NCBI GenBank assembly: GCA_014529385.2
Contig: CM043965.1
Coordinates: forward strand, 14,572,912 to 14,636,911
Direction: 5' to 3'
Length of the DNA stretch: 64,000 bases
Source: Adiantum capillus-veneris
Taxonomy: Eukaryota; Streptophyta; Polypodiopsida; Polypodiales; Pteridaceae
The notes under the pieces are model-generated. The model was not told where the DNA came from, did no database searches, and worked only from the letters and a program-made list of their open reading frames with translations. Of the stretch, positions 10,212 through 20,105 are shown one piece after another; the first letter of the stretch is position 1, and each line of letters begins with the position of its first letter. The position numbers and the translations under genes were made by a program.

Positions 10212-12964
10212 ATGAATTTAAGATCAGGAAGATACATTTTTAGAGACCAAAAGGTGGCAGGTGATCAAGGTAGCTTAGTATCCACCGAAGAGAGTGTAAC
10301 TCAAGCAAGGCTAGATCCAATAGCACCGATTATTGAGGAGGGTAGTGATACTAACACTTCACCAAACAAATCCTTCTTCATGATGGGTAGTCAACAGCCA
10401 GGAGGTTTCACCTATGACGGACCTATGCCAGGAGGAAGCACCTCCCTAAATCCTTTGAATGATTCCAAGTTCACTGTGATCTTCTTAGAAGGAACAAACT
10501 CGAGGGGAGCCCTAGTTTATTCTAACTATCGAGGATGCAAGTGTATTGCCGGCTCAGAGACTGGAGATAATTCGAGTTTATGATGATGGAGATAGATTCC
10601 GAGGCGAAAAGGGGAACCACTATATGATAGTTAGTAACCCTGAGGATTACAATAGATATGGAGATAACGTGGCGAAGGGGAAAATGGTTTTAGAAACTCA
10701 AGAACCGCCTCCAAACATTGATCGACGTGGAGAGATTTTTATGTATGATAAGGAAACAACTAGGGTTTCAACTTATAATGAGAATGTGGGAATTTACAAA
10801 CATGAGAGCGAGGGAATGGTCTCTTACTTTCGTTGCAAAGAACCATACCCAACCGAGTTAAGCAAAGATAAGGTTCTTTACTTATTCTCTTATGAAATTG
10901 CTATGGGGAAGGATATCATTTTTGTTGATAGGTACAGGCGAGAATACTCCCAGAGAAGGTAGAAAAGGTCCCAGAGAAGGTAGAAAAGGCAACAGTTCCA
11001 GGAGCATCAACATATGCCCCGTGATGAAGTGCCAAGAGCCACCTACACCCCTAGCAAGTCGACAAATCCCTTTTCACAGGAGTATGACGCGACCTCACAT
11101 TCTACCCGACCGCAGATATTCAACAACCAGAACCAACCAACAACCCAGCCATCATTGCAGGCATGGCCTCGACAAACTGCAACATTAGAACAAGACCAAA
11201 ACCGAGATGGTTATCAAGCCACACGAGGGCTAAGGGATTTACAATAACCACCACTCTATTCACGGTATCAAGGAGAGAGTAAACCAAAAACTCAAGGGTC
11301 AACAGAGCCTGGAAGACCACCCAAAGAACGAGTTCGAAGAGATGAACCATCTCTTGCAAGACTTGTTAGAAATTATGGCTTAGGAGCACCATTGGGAGAG
11401 GAACCAGCCTACTATAGAAGACCAGATGAGGTATATAGATTGGGACGAGGAGATCCAATGATGAGATTTGTAGACCATCGTAGAATTAGACCTTCTCAAG
11501 TGCAAAAATGGGTAAACAAGAAATACACAGGAAACAGGGATCCTAGAGATCATGTAGCAGCCTTTGTGCGTGTAACTAGAGCTGAAGAGGTGTTAGACTT
11601 CCCTACCCAATTTGCAGGGTTTGGACTAACCCTAGAGGATGACACTGCTACTTGGTTTGACTCTGTGGAGCATAGAGACTTTGAGTCTATGGAGGAGGTG
11701 TTTGACGAGTTTATCAAGGAATTCTCACAAAGGGGAATAGCTCATAATACAGTCTCACAAATCCATAAATTCAAACAGAAAGACGAGGAATCTATGCAAA
11801 AGGCAGCCCTACAACTAAAAAGATATGTTAAGTTCTTCCCTGTGGAAGAACTGCCAACTTAGTCCAGACTTATGCTTATATTTATCCAAGGACTAAGGAA
11901 TGCAGATCTCCAGAAGGACTTACATATGAAGAGGAGCACGACGTTAAATGAGTTAACTAAGGAGTCTCTTTACCTTGTGGACAGTTGTGCGGTCTACAAA
12001 GAGGGTGAGTTCAAGGATCTTGACGACGTTTCATCCTTACAACAAAGTGGAAGCAAGTCTTCTAAGACAGCACCAAAAGGAGAAGTAGCTGTAAATCAGG
12101 AGCAGCTTGTAGAGGAAGTGCTAAAAAAGATTAACTTGTACACCAAAACCCCAGGCTAAACAACCCAAGTGGTGTGCTATTGAACAAAAATGGACAAACC
12201 ATGGGACGGAGGAATGCTATTATAACAAGGGATATGTGAGAGAGATACCTTATGCTCCCCAAGCTCAGGTAGCATCTCCTTAAATTCCACAGATGCCTAG
12301 GTATCAAGCAGGAAACCTACCAGGACCTGTAGGTGTAGAAAGACCACAACCAGTGTTGGAGCAACAACCACCCCTACCGGGATTACGACCAGTCGATGTA
12401 AGATACACACCAATAGTAACTGAATCAGAAGAGAAGGCTTTGGTGCCTATGCATGCATATTATGAAGATCCCAATGGATATGCTGCAAATCCTGTCTATT
12501 ATCCACCGGAAGAACCCTCAACACCAGAACCATGGAGCATGATAGGAAATGCAGGACCACCAACAGCTGCGCAGGTAGCAAGAGAAGGAAGATACAGCTT
12601 GGATGAATGAACATTGTTGTTCATAGACGATGGAGGCATGGGTGGACAGAGACATGCATACCAACAAAGAGGAGCTCAAGGAGCACCTCAACAACCTAAA
12701 GGACCTTGCTACAAGTGTGGCGGAGACCATTGGCTAAGAGAATGTCCTCATGATGAAATCATTAGAGTCAACGCATATTGCACCGAGTGTGGAGTTACTC
12801 ATTTGATTCCTGATTGCCCTAAGAATCCGAGCAAAGGAGCAAAAACTACCTTGAACATGCTGGAAGCAGCCTTCCAGTGGAGGTTCACAAAACGAAACAA
12901 TAATACCTATCCAGGCAGTGACACGAGCCCAATCTCAAAGAATGACGAACGAACCTATAATTGA
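10212..12964 (+). pseudogene. gag: gag of the Tat-type element
   Basis: ATG at 10212 opens MNLRSGRYIFRD, a usual style of Tat gag start. The frame shifts between 10540 and 10583. It then runs to 12159 in one frame with in-frame stops at 10960, 10981, 11245 and 11860, then shifts again; a further in-frame stop is at 12608. The capsid-like retrotransposon gag domain is 11392-11862 and on to about 12000, with FVRVTRAEEVLDFPTQFAGF, TATWFDS and a C-terminal helix region. At 12705-12820 there are two zinc knuckles, each C-x2-C-x3-H-x4-C (CYKCGGDHWLREC and CTECGVTHLIPDC). Their three-residue middle spacing differs from the classic x4. A 21-bp in-frame tandem duplication lies at 10948-10989. The product would form the virus-like particle; the present gene is broken. 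Confidence 0.85.
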
Positions 12965-13844
12965 AGAGCCAAAAACCGATGCCCCAAGTTCAGAAACAAA
13001 AAATCTGAGAAGCACTTGGAAAGCTAGAAAGGCGCGTATGAGAGCCAGGAAAGAACGAGAGAAAACGGCTCTATCCGAGGAGTTAAAACACACAAAGGAT
13101 AGATTAGAGCGGTTAGAGGATCTAGCTAGCCTAAGCTCAAACAATACGGAAACCATAGCACCCAAGGAAATAGCAGAACCCAAAAGTGCAGGATCAGGAG
13201 GATCAATGTTGGCAGAAAAGTTAAATGAGCAGTTAGATGCACTTCTAAAAGCTTACGAAGCCAGACTCAAAAAGAACCAAACCCAAGAGCAAAGATGGAT
13301 GACTTATCCATATGCTGAAATACAAAAACAAAGGTTGGAAATGTGTAGAAAGATGATTGAAACAGCTCAATCTTTGATAGAAAACCCGTTTGGTAAACCT
13401 GCAAATTGGCATGAAGTACCAGCTCCCACTCCTATCAAACCAACTTTATAGGAACAAGAAGAAACGAAGGAAAGATGCACGAATGCCTCTGAGTCTAGGG
13501 GAGAACCTATCATAGTGCCAAACACAACAGATGAGGCAAGTGAGGGGTTCCAGCCTAAAACATTGGCAGAAATGGGTAAGGATTGTAACAGTCTAGATGA
13601 TCTGTGGAAGCAAATACGTGATGCCAACGAAGCCAACAGGGTGAGTTGCCACATGAACAACACGAGAAAAGAGAAAAATGAGATATTACCTCCCATTGAA
13701 GAATTTGAGGCAAGATCACAAATGAACTTTGATATACATTCACAAGGGGGAGACCAGGGATCAATTAGTTCGGGGCACAGCCAACCAGACTCGCTGAAAA
13801 CTCTACCCTCTTACCTAGGAGAGTATGAAACCAGTCTGAGGTGA
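12918..13844 (+). pseudogene. gag-protease linker region of the Tat-type element
   Basis: Two open stretches, 12918-13451 and 13515-13844, lie in one frame separated by a stop at 13449. The first is strongly charged with a long predicted helix (RMRARKEREKTALSEELKHT and an ERLEDLASL stretch). The second is acidic. No named domain is recognised. It overlaps the 3' end of the knuckle frame by 47 bp, so a frameshift, either programmed or mutational, lies between them. In position it corresponds to the gag C-terminus or protease N-terminus. Confidence 0.6.
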
Positions 13845-14728
13845 GAGCAATCCCATCTCAAAGACTTTCTTCTAATAGAGTGATGGATTCACAAGGGTTG
13901 ATTGAGTTATTGTCCACCCCGGTGGCATGCACAATCACATTAGCCGAACTCCTAAGGTTACAACCAAACATGTGGACCACCGTAGGCAAATGCCTCGAAA
14001 AATTTGGAGTGAAAGACCCCACCTCGAAGCTTTAGGAAGGGATCAGAGAATTGGACATGCATCAACTAAACACTAGGCCAGTACCTTTAAACAAGGTTGG
14101 AGAGTATTGTGAGGGAGAATATGGAAACACCACGCTACCAGTAGAATTCCAAGGAGTAGTTTCCAAATCTATTCTTGACAGTGGAGCAGGAGTTGTTATC
14201 GCCACCAAGGAAATCTGGAAAAATTTGAAAAAACCAGCTTTGAGAGCTACCAGAATGAAATTGCAATTGGCAGATGGGTTCATGGAGAAGCCTCTAGGAC
14301 TTATAGAAAAAGTAATTGTCACTTCGTGCGGAATCGAGTATGAGCATACATTTGCAATAGTCGATTTCGACAAAAAGAACAATTCTGAGATCATCTTGGG
14401 AAGACCATTCATGCGACAATTAAAGATGGTCCAGGATTGGGGTTACAACCACATATACCTCAGACATGGCGAGACAACAACCAAAATTCACTTGAAAGAC
14501 CATAGTTACAAGGATGTGGACCAGACACCAGTGGAAGAGTTTGATTTAGCTACAGTGGCAGGGTCGGAACTCCCAGCATGGTTAGGGCAACAAAAAGACC
14601 TATGGATGTACGGAGCTTCAAATTGTGGGAGCTTAAAAAGAGAGGAATGCGTCTTAGAAAGAGTGATAGAGGACAAGGATTATATTCCAGAACCTTTTTC
14701 TGAAGATGCCTTGGAACCTCTGGAATGA
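13841..14728 (+). pseudogene. Aspartic protease (canonical position) of the Tat-type element
   Basis: Retropepsin domain between gag and RT. The catalytic motif ILDSGAG lies at about 14171-14191 (catalytic Asp codon at 14177). The second family landmark, EIILGRPFMRQL, lies at about 14390-14420. The frame starts at 13841 and has in-frame stops at 14033 and 14726, then continues in the same frame toward RT. In the active element the protease would dimerise and cut the Gag-Pol polyprotein. A second, separate D-S-G-A protease-like ORF lies at 18792. Confidence 0.88.
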
Positions 14729-16257
14729 GAATACATACTAGAAACATTGGATGTCTGTACCATTACAGATAGTCCAACAACAAAATTTTGCGATAAGGAT
14801 GGCTATGATGTGCTACACTATTACATGGTAAGCCTTATACCAGGAGGAGATGAGATGGTAGAACCACCAGAACAAGAAGAGTTTTATAACTCCTCTGAGC
14901 ATCTGGAAGTAAATAACGATGCAGATAATGAGTGTTCAGACAACTCACGTGAGCGTGGGGAGAAAACAAATAATATCAAATTTTATGATTTTGCCAATCA
15001 GCACCCTAGACGCCAGGAACGCTATAGGAGAAAACGAGCAGAAAACAAAGTGAGAGAGAACTTGATGCCCAGGATAAAAGATAAAACTCACTATCTAATG
15101 CTTGTAAAAGAAGAGGATTGTGTAAAAGATCAAATATCAGGAAGATTCTCAAAAGTTCGAAGGGAAGGAACGCGAGAGGAAATAAGATAAGTATGGAAAG
15201 CTAGAACAGAAACAAAATTACAAAAATCAAAACAGGAAAAAACAAAAGACCCAGAGTGGACCAAACTGGAGCGTGAACAGAAATACCAAGAACTAAAACG
15301 GTCTTTACGAGAGGTATGGACTACTGAGGGACATAGTGATGGTAAGGGGGAGTCAGAAAAAGGAAACATGAATGTACCATCACACTATCGAAAATTCACC
15401 ATCCAGGATAGAAAAATCATAATGACACCACCAGTCAGGGAAAGATTAAACCAGGAATCTTACGATGGGCTGGAAAATGCAAAACGGTTAGACCTCGCTG
15501 AAGCAGGAGAAAAACCTCAACCGATCTATATAGCAACCGATTTAGAGCCTGAAGAAGAAGAACGGCTAATACAGCTTCTCAAGAAGTATAAAGATGTGTT
15601 TGCATGGTCCTACAAATACCTCAAAGGAGTTGATCCATCGATATGCCAACATACAATTCCTTTGAAATCAGATGCCAAACCTAGCAAACAGCATCCTTAT
15701 ACATATAATGACACATTTGCTAAACGAATCAAGGAGGAGATTGACAAGTTGATGGATGTTGAATTCATCTATGAAATCGAACATACAGATTGGGTATCAC
15801 CCATTGTGGTTGTCCCCAAAAAGAACGGGAAACTGCGAGTGTGTGTAAACCTCAAAAAGTAAATGCAGCCACCATAAGGGACAATTATCCCTTGCCGATT
15901 ACAGAACATGTACTTGAGAGGGTGGCAGGGAAATAGGCTTATTCCTTTCTAGATGGATTTTCAGGGTATAACCAACTGGCAATTGCAATAGAGGATCAAC
16001 ACAAAATAGTGTTTGCCATAGAATGGGAAATTTATGCGTATCGGGTTATGCCTTTTGGCTTAACTAATGCCCCAGCTACTTTTCAAAGGTTAATGACGCA
16101 TGCGTTCAAAGAATACTTGAGAATATTCTTAGAAATATACATGGATGACCTTTGTGTACACTCTCTTCTACGAGAGGAACATATTGACCATTTGCAAAAG
16201 GTATGTGAAAAATGCAGAACATATTGAATCTGTCTTAACCCGAAAAAGTGCATTTTT
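14729..16257 (+). pseudogene. Reverse transcriptase of the Tat-type element
   Basis: The frame continues from the protease with a stop at 15188. RT landmarks appear from about 15590: YKDVFAWSYKYLKGVD, then DWVSPIVVVPKKNGKLRVCV just before a frameshift near 15862. In another frame come FLDGFSGYNQ (about 15945-15975), RVMPFGLTNAPATFQ (about 16042) and the catalytic YMDD at 16138-16149, which is intact. An in-frame stop lies at 16225. The enzyme would copy genomic RNA from the tRNA-Asp primer. Frameshift and stops make it non-functional here. Confidence 0.9.
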
Positions 16258-16940
16258 ATGGTTAGGCAAGGCCGCATCTTAGGACACATTGTCTCAAGAA
16301 ATGGCATAACCACAGACCTAGACAAAATCAAAGTCATAGTAGACCTGCCCAGGCCTACTAATGTGAAACAGGTGCAATCCTTCATGGGACACTGCGGATA
16401 TTATCGAAGATTCATATATATGTATGCAATCATCGCACAACCTTTGTATCCTTTGTTAGTCAATTTTGACTGGACAGAGGAGTGTGAAACTTCATTCCAA
16501 AAGCTGAAGGAAAACCTTGTATCCGCACCTGTACTTAAAGTACCGGATTGGGAAAAGATATTTTATGTTCACATTGATGCTTATGCATATGCAATCGGGA
16601 GTATTCTGGCTCAACCTGGAGACGGAACAATGGATTTTCCAGTTTGTTATGCAAGCCGACAGTTAAATAGTGCAGAAAAGAACTAACAACCACCAAAAGA
16701 GAGGGGTTAGGAATGATTTATGCTGTAAAGAGATTTCCGCATTATTTTCTTGCAAACAAATTTGTGTTCTTCACAGATCATCAAGCTCTTTTGTATCTGG
16801 TTAATAAACCATGCAATACTGGGAGGATTGTACGCTGGTTTATTATACTGCTAGAGTTTGATTTCACAGTGGTAGTCAAAAAGGGTAAAACTCATCTACG
16901 GGTAGATCATCTTTCAAGGATACAAAACGGGGAAGCTCCT
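16258..16940 (+). pseudogene. RNase H of the Tat-type element
   Basis: After the RT connection (GRILGHIVSRNG; SFMGHCGYYRRFI), the RNase H starts near 16560 with a degenerate first catalytic segment, FYVHIDAYAYAIGSILAQ. It then reads VCYASRQLN and, after a frameshift near 16690, the TDHQALLYLV and KGKTHLRVDHLSR segments to about 16925. This is the ordinary Ty3/gypsy RNase H. I do not see the extra archaeal-type RNase H that some Tat elements carry between here and the integrase. Confidence 0.82.
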
Positions 16941-16994
16941 GAAGGAGTAGATGATGACATACCAGATGCTTATCTTTTCAATATTGAAATGATA

Positions 16995-17744
16995 CCCAAA
17001 TGGTCTCAGGAAATTGTTAGCATTCTTTCCTTTGGAGGTAGGTTTGATAACACAGAAGACAGATCCAAACAAAAAACAATTCGACAAACGAAAAACTTCC
17101 AGTTGATTGCAGGACGGCTGTATCATCTAGGATTGGACCAAATTCTACGACTATGTATAAATCCGGAGGAATTCGAGTGTTATCTTGAAGAAGCACATGT
17201 CCAGGATTGTGCATTTCATTGTTCAACAATTTTAACACACCAGAGACTGAAACAATTAGGGGTTTATTGGCCAACTATGTACGCGGACACACATGCTTAT
17301 GTTAACAATTGTACTATATGTAGTGCCAAACGACCAGTGGATCATGCGACATTGTTTCACGTAAACATTGCACCTGCATGGAGTCAATATATCATTGATT
17401 TCTTAACCACAAGGACGTTTCTTGAAAACATAGCAAGAGCACGGAAAAGGGCTATAGAGCTGGAGGCTCGCGACTATAATTTAATTGGGAACCAACTCTA
17501 TAAGCGAGGAAAGGACAATCAACTTAGAATCTGTGCAAGTGACAGTGAATACCTGCTGATTCCAGAACACGCACATGGAGGCATAAGTGGAGGCCATTTT
17601 TCAAGCGATAAGACGGTAAAAATTGTCTTAACCGTAGGAATATGGTGGCCTACATTACATATGGATGCTGACGAGTTTGTAAAGCGTTGTGACGCTTGTC
17701 AACGCACCAAGGTGCCGATAAAGAGAGATGAGATGCCACTATAG
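16995..17744 (+). pseudogene. Tandemly duplicated integrase zinc module (H-H-C-C x2)
   Basis: Within one open frame beginning at 16713 (343 codons, no stop), two blocks 126 residues apart each start P-x-W-S-Q and end in an H-x6-H-x30-C-x2-C zinc motif. The first uses His162, His169, Cys200 and Cys203 of that frame; the second uses His288, His295, Cys326 and Cys329. Both keep a WPT motif before the Cys pair (YWPTMYAD; WWPTLHMD) and an upstream QLY/RLY...LRxC segment. Ty3/gypsy integrases normally have one such module. The copies are well diverged in sequence yet keep identical spacing, which argues for an old, retained duplication. The stop at 17742 separates it in-frame from the integrase core. 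Confidence 0.85.
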
Positions 17745-18743
17745 CCAATGATGGGAGCAAGGGAATTTGCAAAATGGAGCATTGATTTTGTGGGACCTAT
17801 TTCACCCCCTGCATATGACACCCATACCCAATATATAATTGTGGCTAGGGACTATCTCATGAAATGGACGGAAGCCAAGGCAACACAAAAAGCAGATGCA
17901 CGAACCACTGCACAATTTTTGTATGAGAATGCCTTTGTACGATACGGATTACCAATAGAAATAGTCAGTGATCGAGGAACACATTTTCTTAATGAAGTCA
18001 TTGAATATCTGCTAGAGGGATTCATGGTCATACATAGAAAATCTGCTCCATATCATCCACATGCAAATGGACAAGCTGAGGCCACAAATAAAACACTATA
18101 CACGGTTCTCACTAAAATTGTATTAGAGTCAAGAACAGATTGGGATTAGCAACTACACTCAACACTATGGGCATACAGGGTAGCTTACAAAACATCGATA
18201 GGAACGACACCGTACAACATTGTGTTTGGCCTAAATGCTATATTACCCATAGAGTTTTTAATTCCAACTCTACGAGTAGCAAAACACTTAGAATGGACAG
18301 GGCATGAGCTCTCTTCAAGAATAGATAATCTTGAAAAGCTAGATGAACTTCGCTTGAGAGCTATAGCTTCTATCTATGCTAAAAAGAGAAGACAAAATGA
18401 CTTTTTTGACAAGCATGTGCGCACGAAAGAGTTCAAAACAAGTGATTATGTACTTGTTTATACCTTGAAGCAACATGCCAAGAAACTTAAAAAGCGAGGG
18501 ATGGGACCCTTTGTGATTAGTGACCTATCACAAAGCAGAGCTGTCAAGCTTGCTACATTAGCAGGTGAAGAAATGCCAAATTGGATTAGTGGGTGTCGAT
18601 TAAAGAAATATCATTTACCACTAACACAGGATATGCTTCAACAAATCCATCAAGAAAAACAACGAATGAAGGAAAAACAGAGGGTACGAGAAGAAGCTCA
18701 AGCAGAAGCAAAAGAACGCATTGCAAAAAGAAAGCTTCTATGA
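17745..18743 (+). pseudogene. Integrase catalytic core and C-terminus of the Tat-type element
   Basis: Same frame as the zinc modules. The catalytic triad is complete: Asp in SIDFVGP (codon about 17784), Asp in VSDRGTHF (about 17970) and Glu in GQAEATNK (about 18078), with D-x35-E spacing. In-frame stops at 17742 and 18147 break it; the second sits where a Trp is likely (AG in place of GG). The C-terminal part (18222-18743) has TTPYNIVFGLNAILPIE, a basic region and GPFVISDL, then a Lys/Glu-rich helical tail. No chromodomain follows. It would insert the cDNA with 5-bp target duplication, consistent with the ATGAT seen. Confidence 0.9.
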
Positions 18744-18791
18744 CAACAACAACAATGTGGATCACCATTGTGAATAAAGGCTATTCGACTA

Positions 18792-19538
18792 ATGAATTTT
18801 GATGAAGACACAGTGGAGCCAATAATTGCAGTCAAAGTGAGTAGCAATCAAGTTGCATCGACGGCATTGCTTGATTCTGGAGCTCAAGCAAATTTGATCT
18901 CTTACAGCTTATACAAACAGCTCAAGCCCACGGGTCCACTTCATCCTACTCCACAAGTGCTAGAAAGTAGTACATCACATTCACTGAAAACATTGGGCTG
19001 GACTATATTTCATGTACAAATACATCAATATATTTACCCACACAAATTTTATGTGGTCGAGGATGAAAGCACACAACACCCCATGTTGTTGGGACAACCT
19101 TGGCAAAAAGAGTACAATGTGCTGATAGATTGGAATGCGAATGCAATCAAAATTCAGCATGCACAAGAACAACAGGTGGTAGTCATTGCTCAGCAACCCC
19201 GGAATAATCAGCTGCCAGCAATGCAATCACTAGATAAAGAGCCAAAAGAAAGGGTGCCACTAAAGAAAAACACGATACCCATGGTAAGCAAACAGGTAAC
19301 TGTCGACATTGTTTACTATAAGTATAAAAAGTCACCTACCGCAGTGAAAAGATCAAGGTTACCAACACAAGAAAAACAAGTATGGGTGCAGAAAGATAGA
19401 AATGACATGGCAGACAAACCACAATACAACAGAAGAATTCAACAGAAACAGATAGTCCAACCAAAAACCAAGGGAATAAAAAAGATATGGATCCCAAAGA
19501 AAATTCTCAGCAACAGCTCAAATACGACCCACATCTAG
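18792..19538 (+). CDS. Second retropepsin-like ORF downstream of integrase
   Basis: An intact 248-codon ORF, ATG at 18792, in the same frame as integrase but after two stops. Residues about 10-115 look like an aspartic protease. VASTALLDSGAQANLIS holds the catalytic D-S-G-A (Asp28, codon at 18873), and HPMLLGQPWQKEYNVLIDW holds the hydrophobic-hydrophobic-G motif near the C-terminal end of the fold. The rest (about 130-248) is very basic and Gln-rich, with WVQKDR and KIWIPKK. A protease already exists at 13841, so the element encodes two. The copies differ clearly outside the active site, so this is not a simple recent duplication. It may have been acquired from another retroelement or serve a different processing role. 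ORF integrity contrasts with the broken gag-pol, though its short length makes that weak evidence. Confidence 0.7.
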   Translation: MNFDEDTVEPIIAVKVSSNQVASTALLDSGAQANLISYSLYKQLKPTGPLHPTPQVLESSTSHSLKTLGWTIFHVQIHQYIYPHKFYVVEDESTQHPMLLGQPWQKEYNVLIDWNANAIKIQHAQEQQVVVIAQQPRNNQLPAMQSLDKEPKERVPLKKNTIPMVSKQVTVDIVYYKYKKSPTAVKRSRLPTQEKQVWVQKDRNDMADKPQYNRRIQQKQIVQPKTKGIKKIWIPKKILSNSSNTTHI

Positions 19539-19604
19539 ATCCCGAAACCGAAGCAATAGGAACTCCCTTCAGTACAAGCAACATCGAAAGGCAGACAACT
19601 GCAT

Positions 19605-19997
19605 ATGAAACCGGCAAACCGATTTATGTGGGTGCCAATCAGCAAAACAACAATGGCAACCAAGGCAGTAGCAATAAACCTACAAAGACCGTCAAAACAA
19701 AGCTACAAATGGAAAGCAAAAGAGACAAGGTCTACGGCCAATTCCACCACGAAAATTCTCTCCAAGGAGATGACTAAGGCCATATTGACAGTAGCGGCAA
19801 CACTCGCGATTGTTGCTAGAAAAACGATCAAACAAAGAGCGGTGGAGTTACAACTTTTACTTGCAAAGAAACTCCGCCCACCAAATCAACAAGAAAACAA
19901 GAAATCTCGATGGAGAATGCCAATAAGCATCTTGCTTATACCCTTCTCTTACACAGCATTAATTTTTCCATGCATTGACAGAGTATGCATAATATAG
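19605..19997 (+). CDS. Small basic ORF with two hydrophobic segments
   Basis: 130 codons, same frame class as integrase, starting at 19605 and overlapping the preceding 19487-19777 frame. It is Lys/Arg-rich. One hydrophobic stretch, AILTVAATLAIVA, lies near residue 60-72 and a second near the C-terminus (ISILLIPFSYTALIFPC). In position (after integrase, before the PPT-like tract) it corresponds to the slot where some plant Ty3/gypsy elements carry an env-like gene. Similarity to env is not visible from sequence; it could equally be chance coding. I do not assign a function. Confidence 0.3.
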   Translation: MKPANRFMWVPISKTTMATKAVAINLQRPSKQSYKWKAKETRSTANSTTKILSKEMTKAILTVAATLAIVARKTIKQRAVELQLLLAKKLRPPNQQENKKSRWRMPISILLIPFSYTALIFPCIDRVCII

Positions 19998-20093
19998 GGC
20001 CACATTACACGGCCAAGCATTAGCACAATTTTTTCAACCCATGCCCGATACATACACCGAGGCGATACCTTGTCGTCCAAGAGGACTCCGGCT

Positions 20094-20105
20094 AGGAGGG
20101 GGGAA
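20094..20105 (+). other. Internal polypurine tract
   Basis: AGGAGGGGGGAA, near-identical in character to the terminal tract at 26338-26350 (AAGGAGGGGGGAG). It sits right after the small 3' ORF, where a standard element would end. It could be a central PPT, or mark an older 3' end before the accessory segment was gained. Confidence 0.6.

Noticed and set aside
18792-19538. Endogenous pararetrovirus origin for the second protease
   Set aside because: It lies within a retrotransposon with LTRs, integrase and target duplication. No movement-protein or coat-protein-like sequence is seen nearby.
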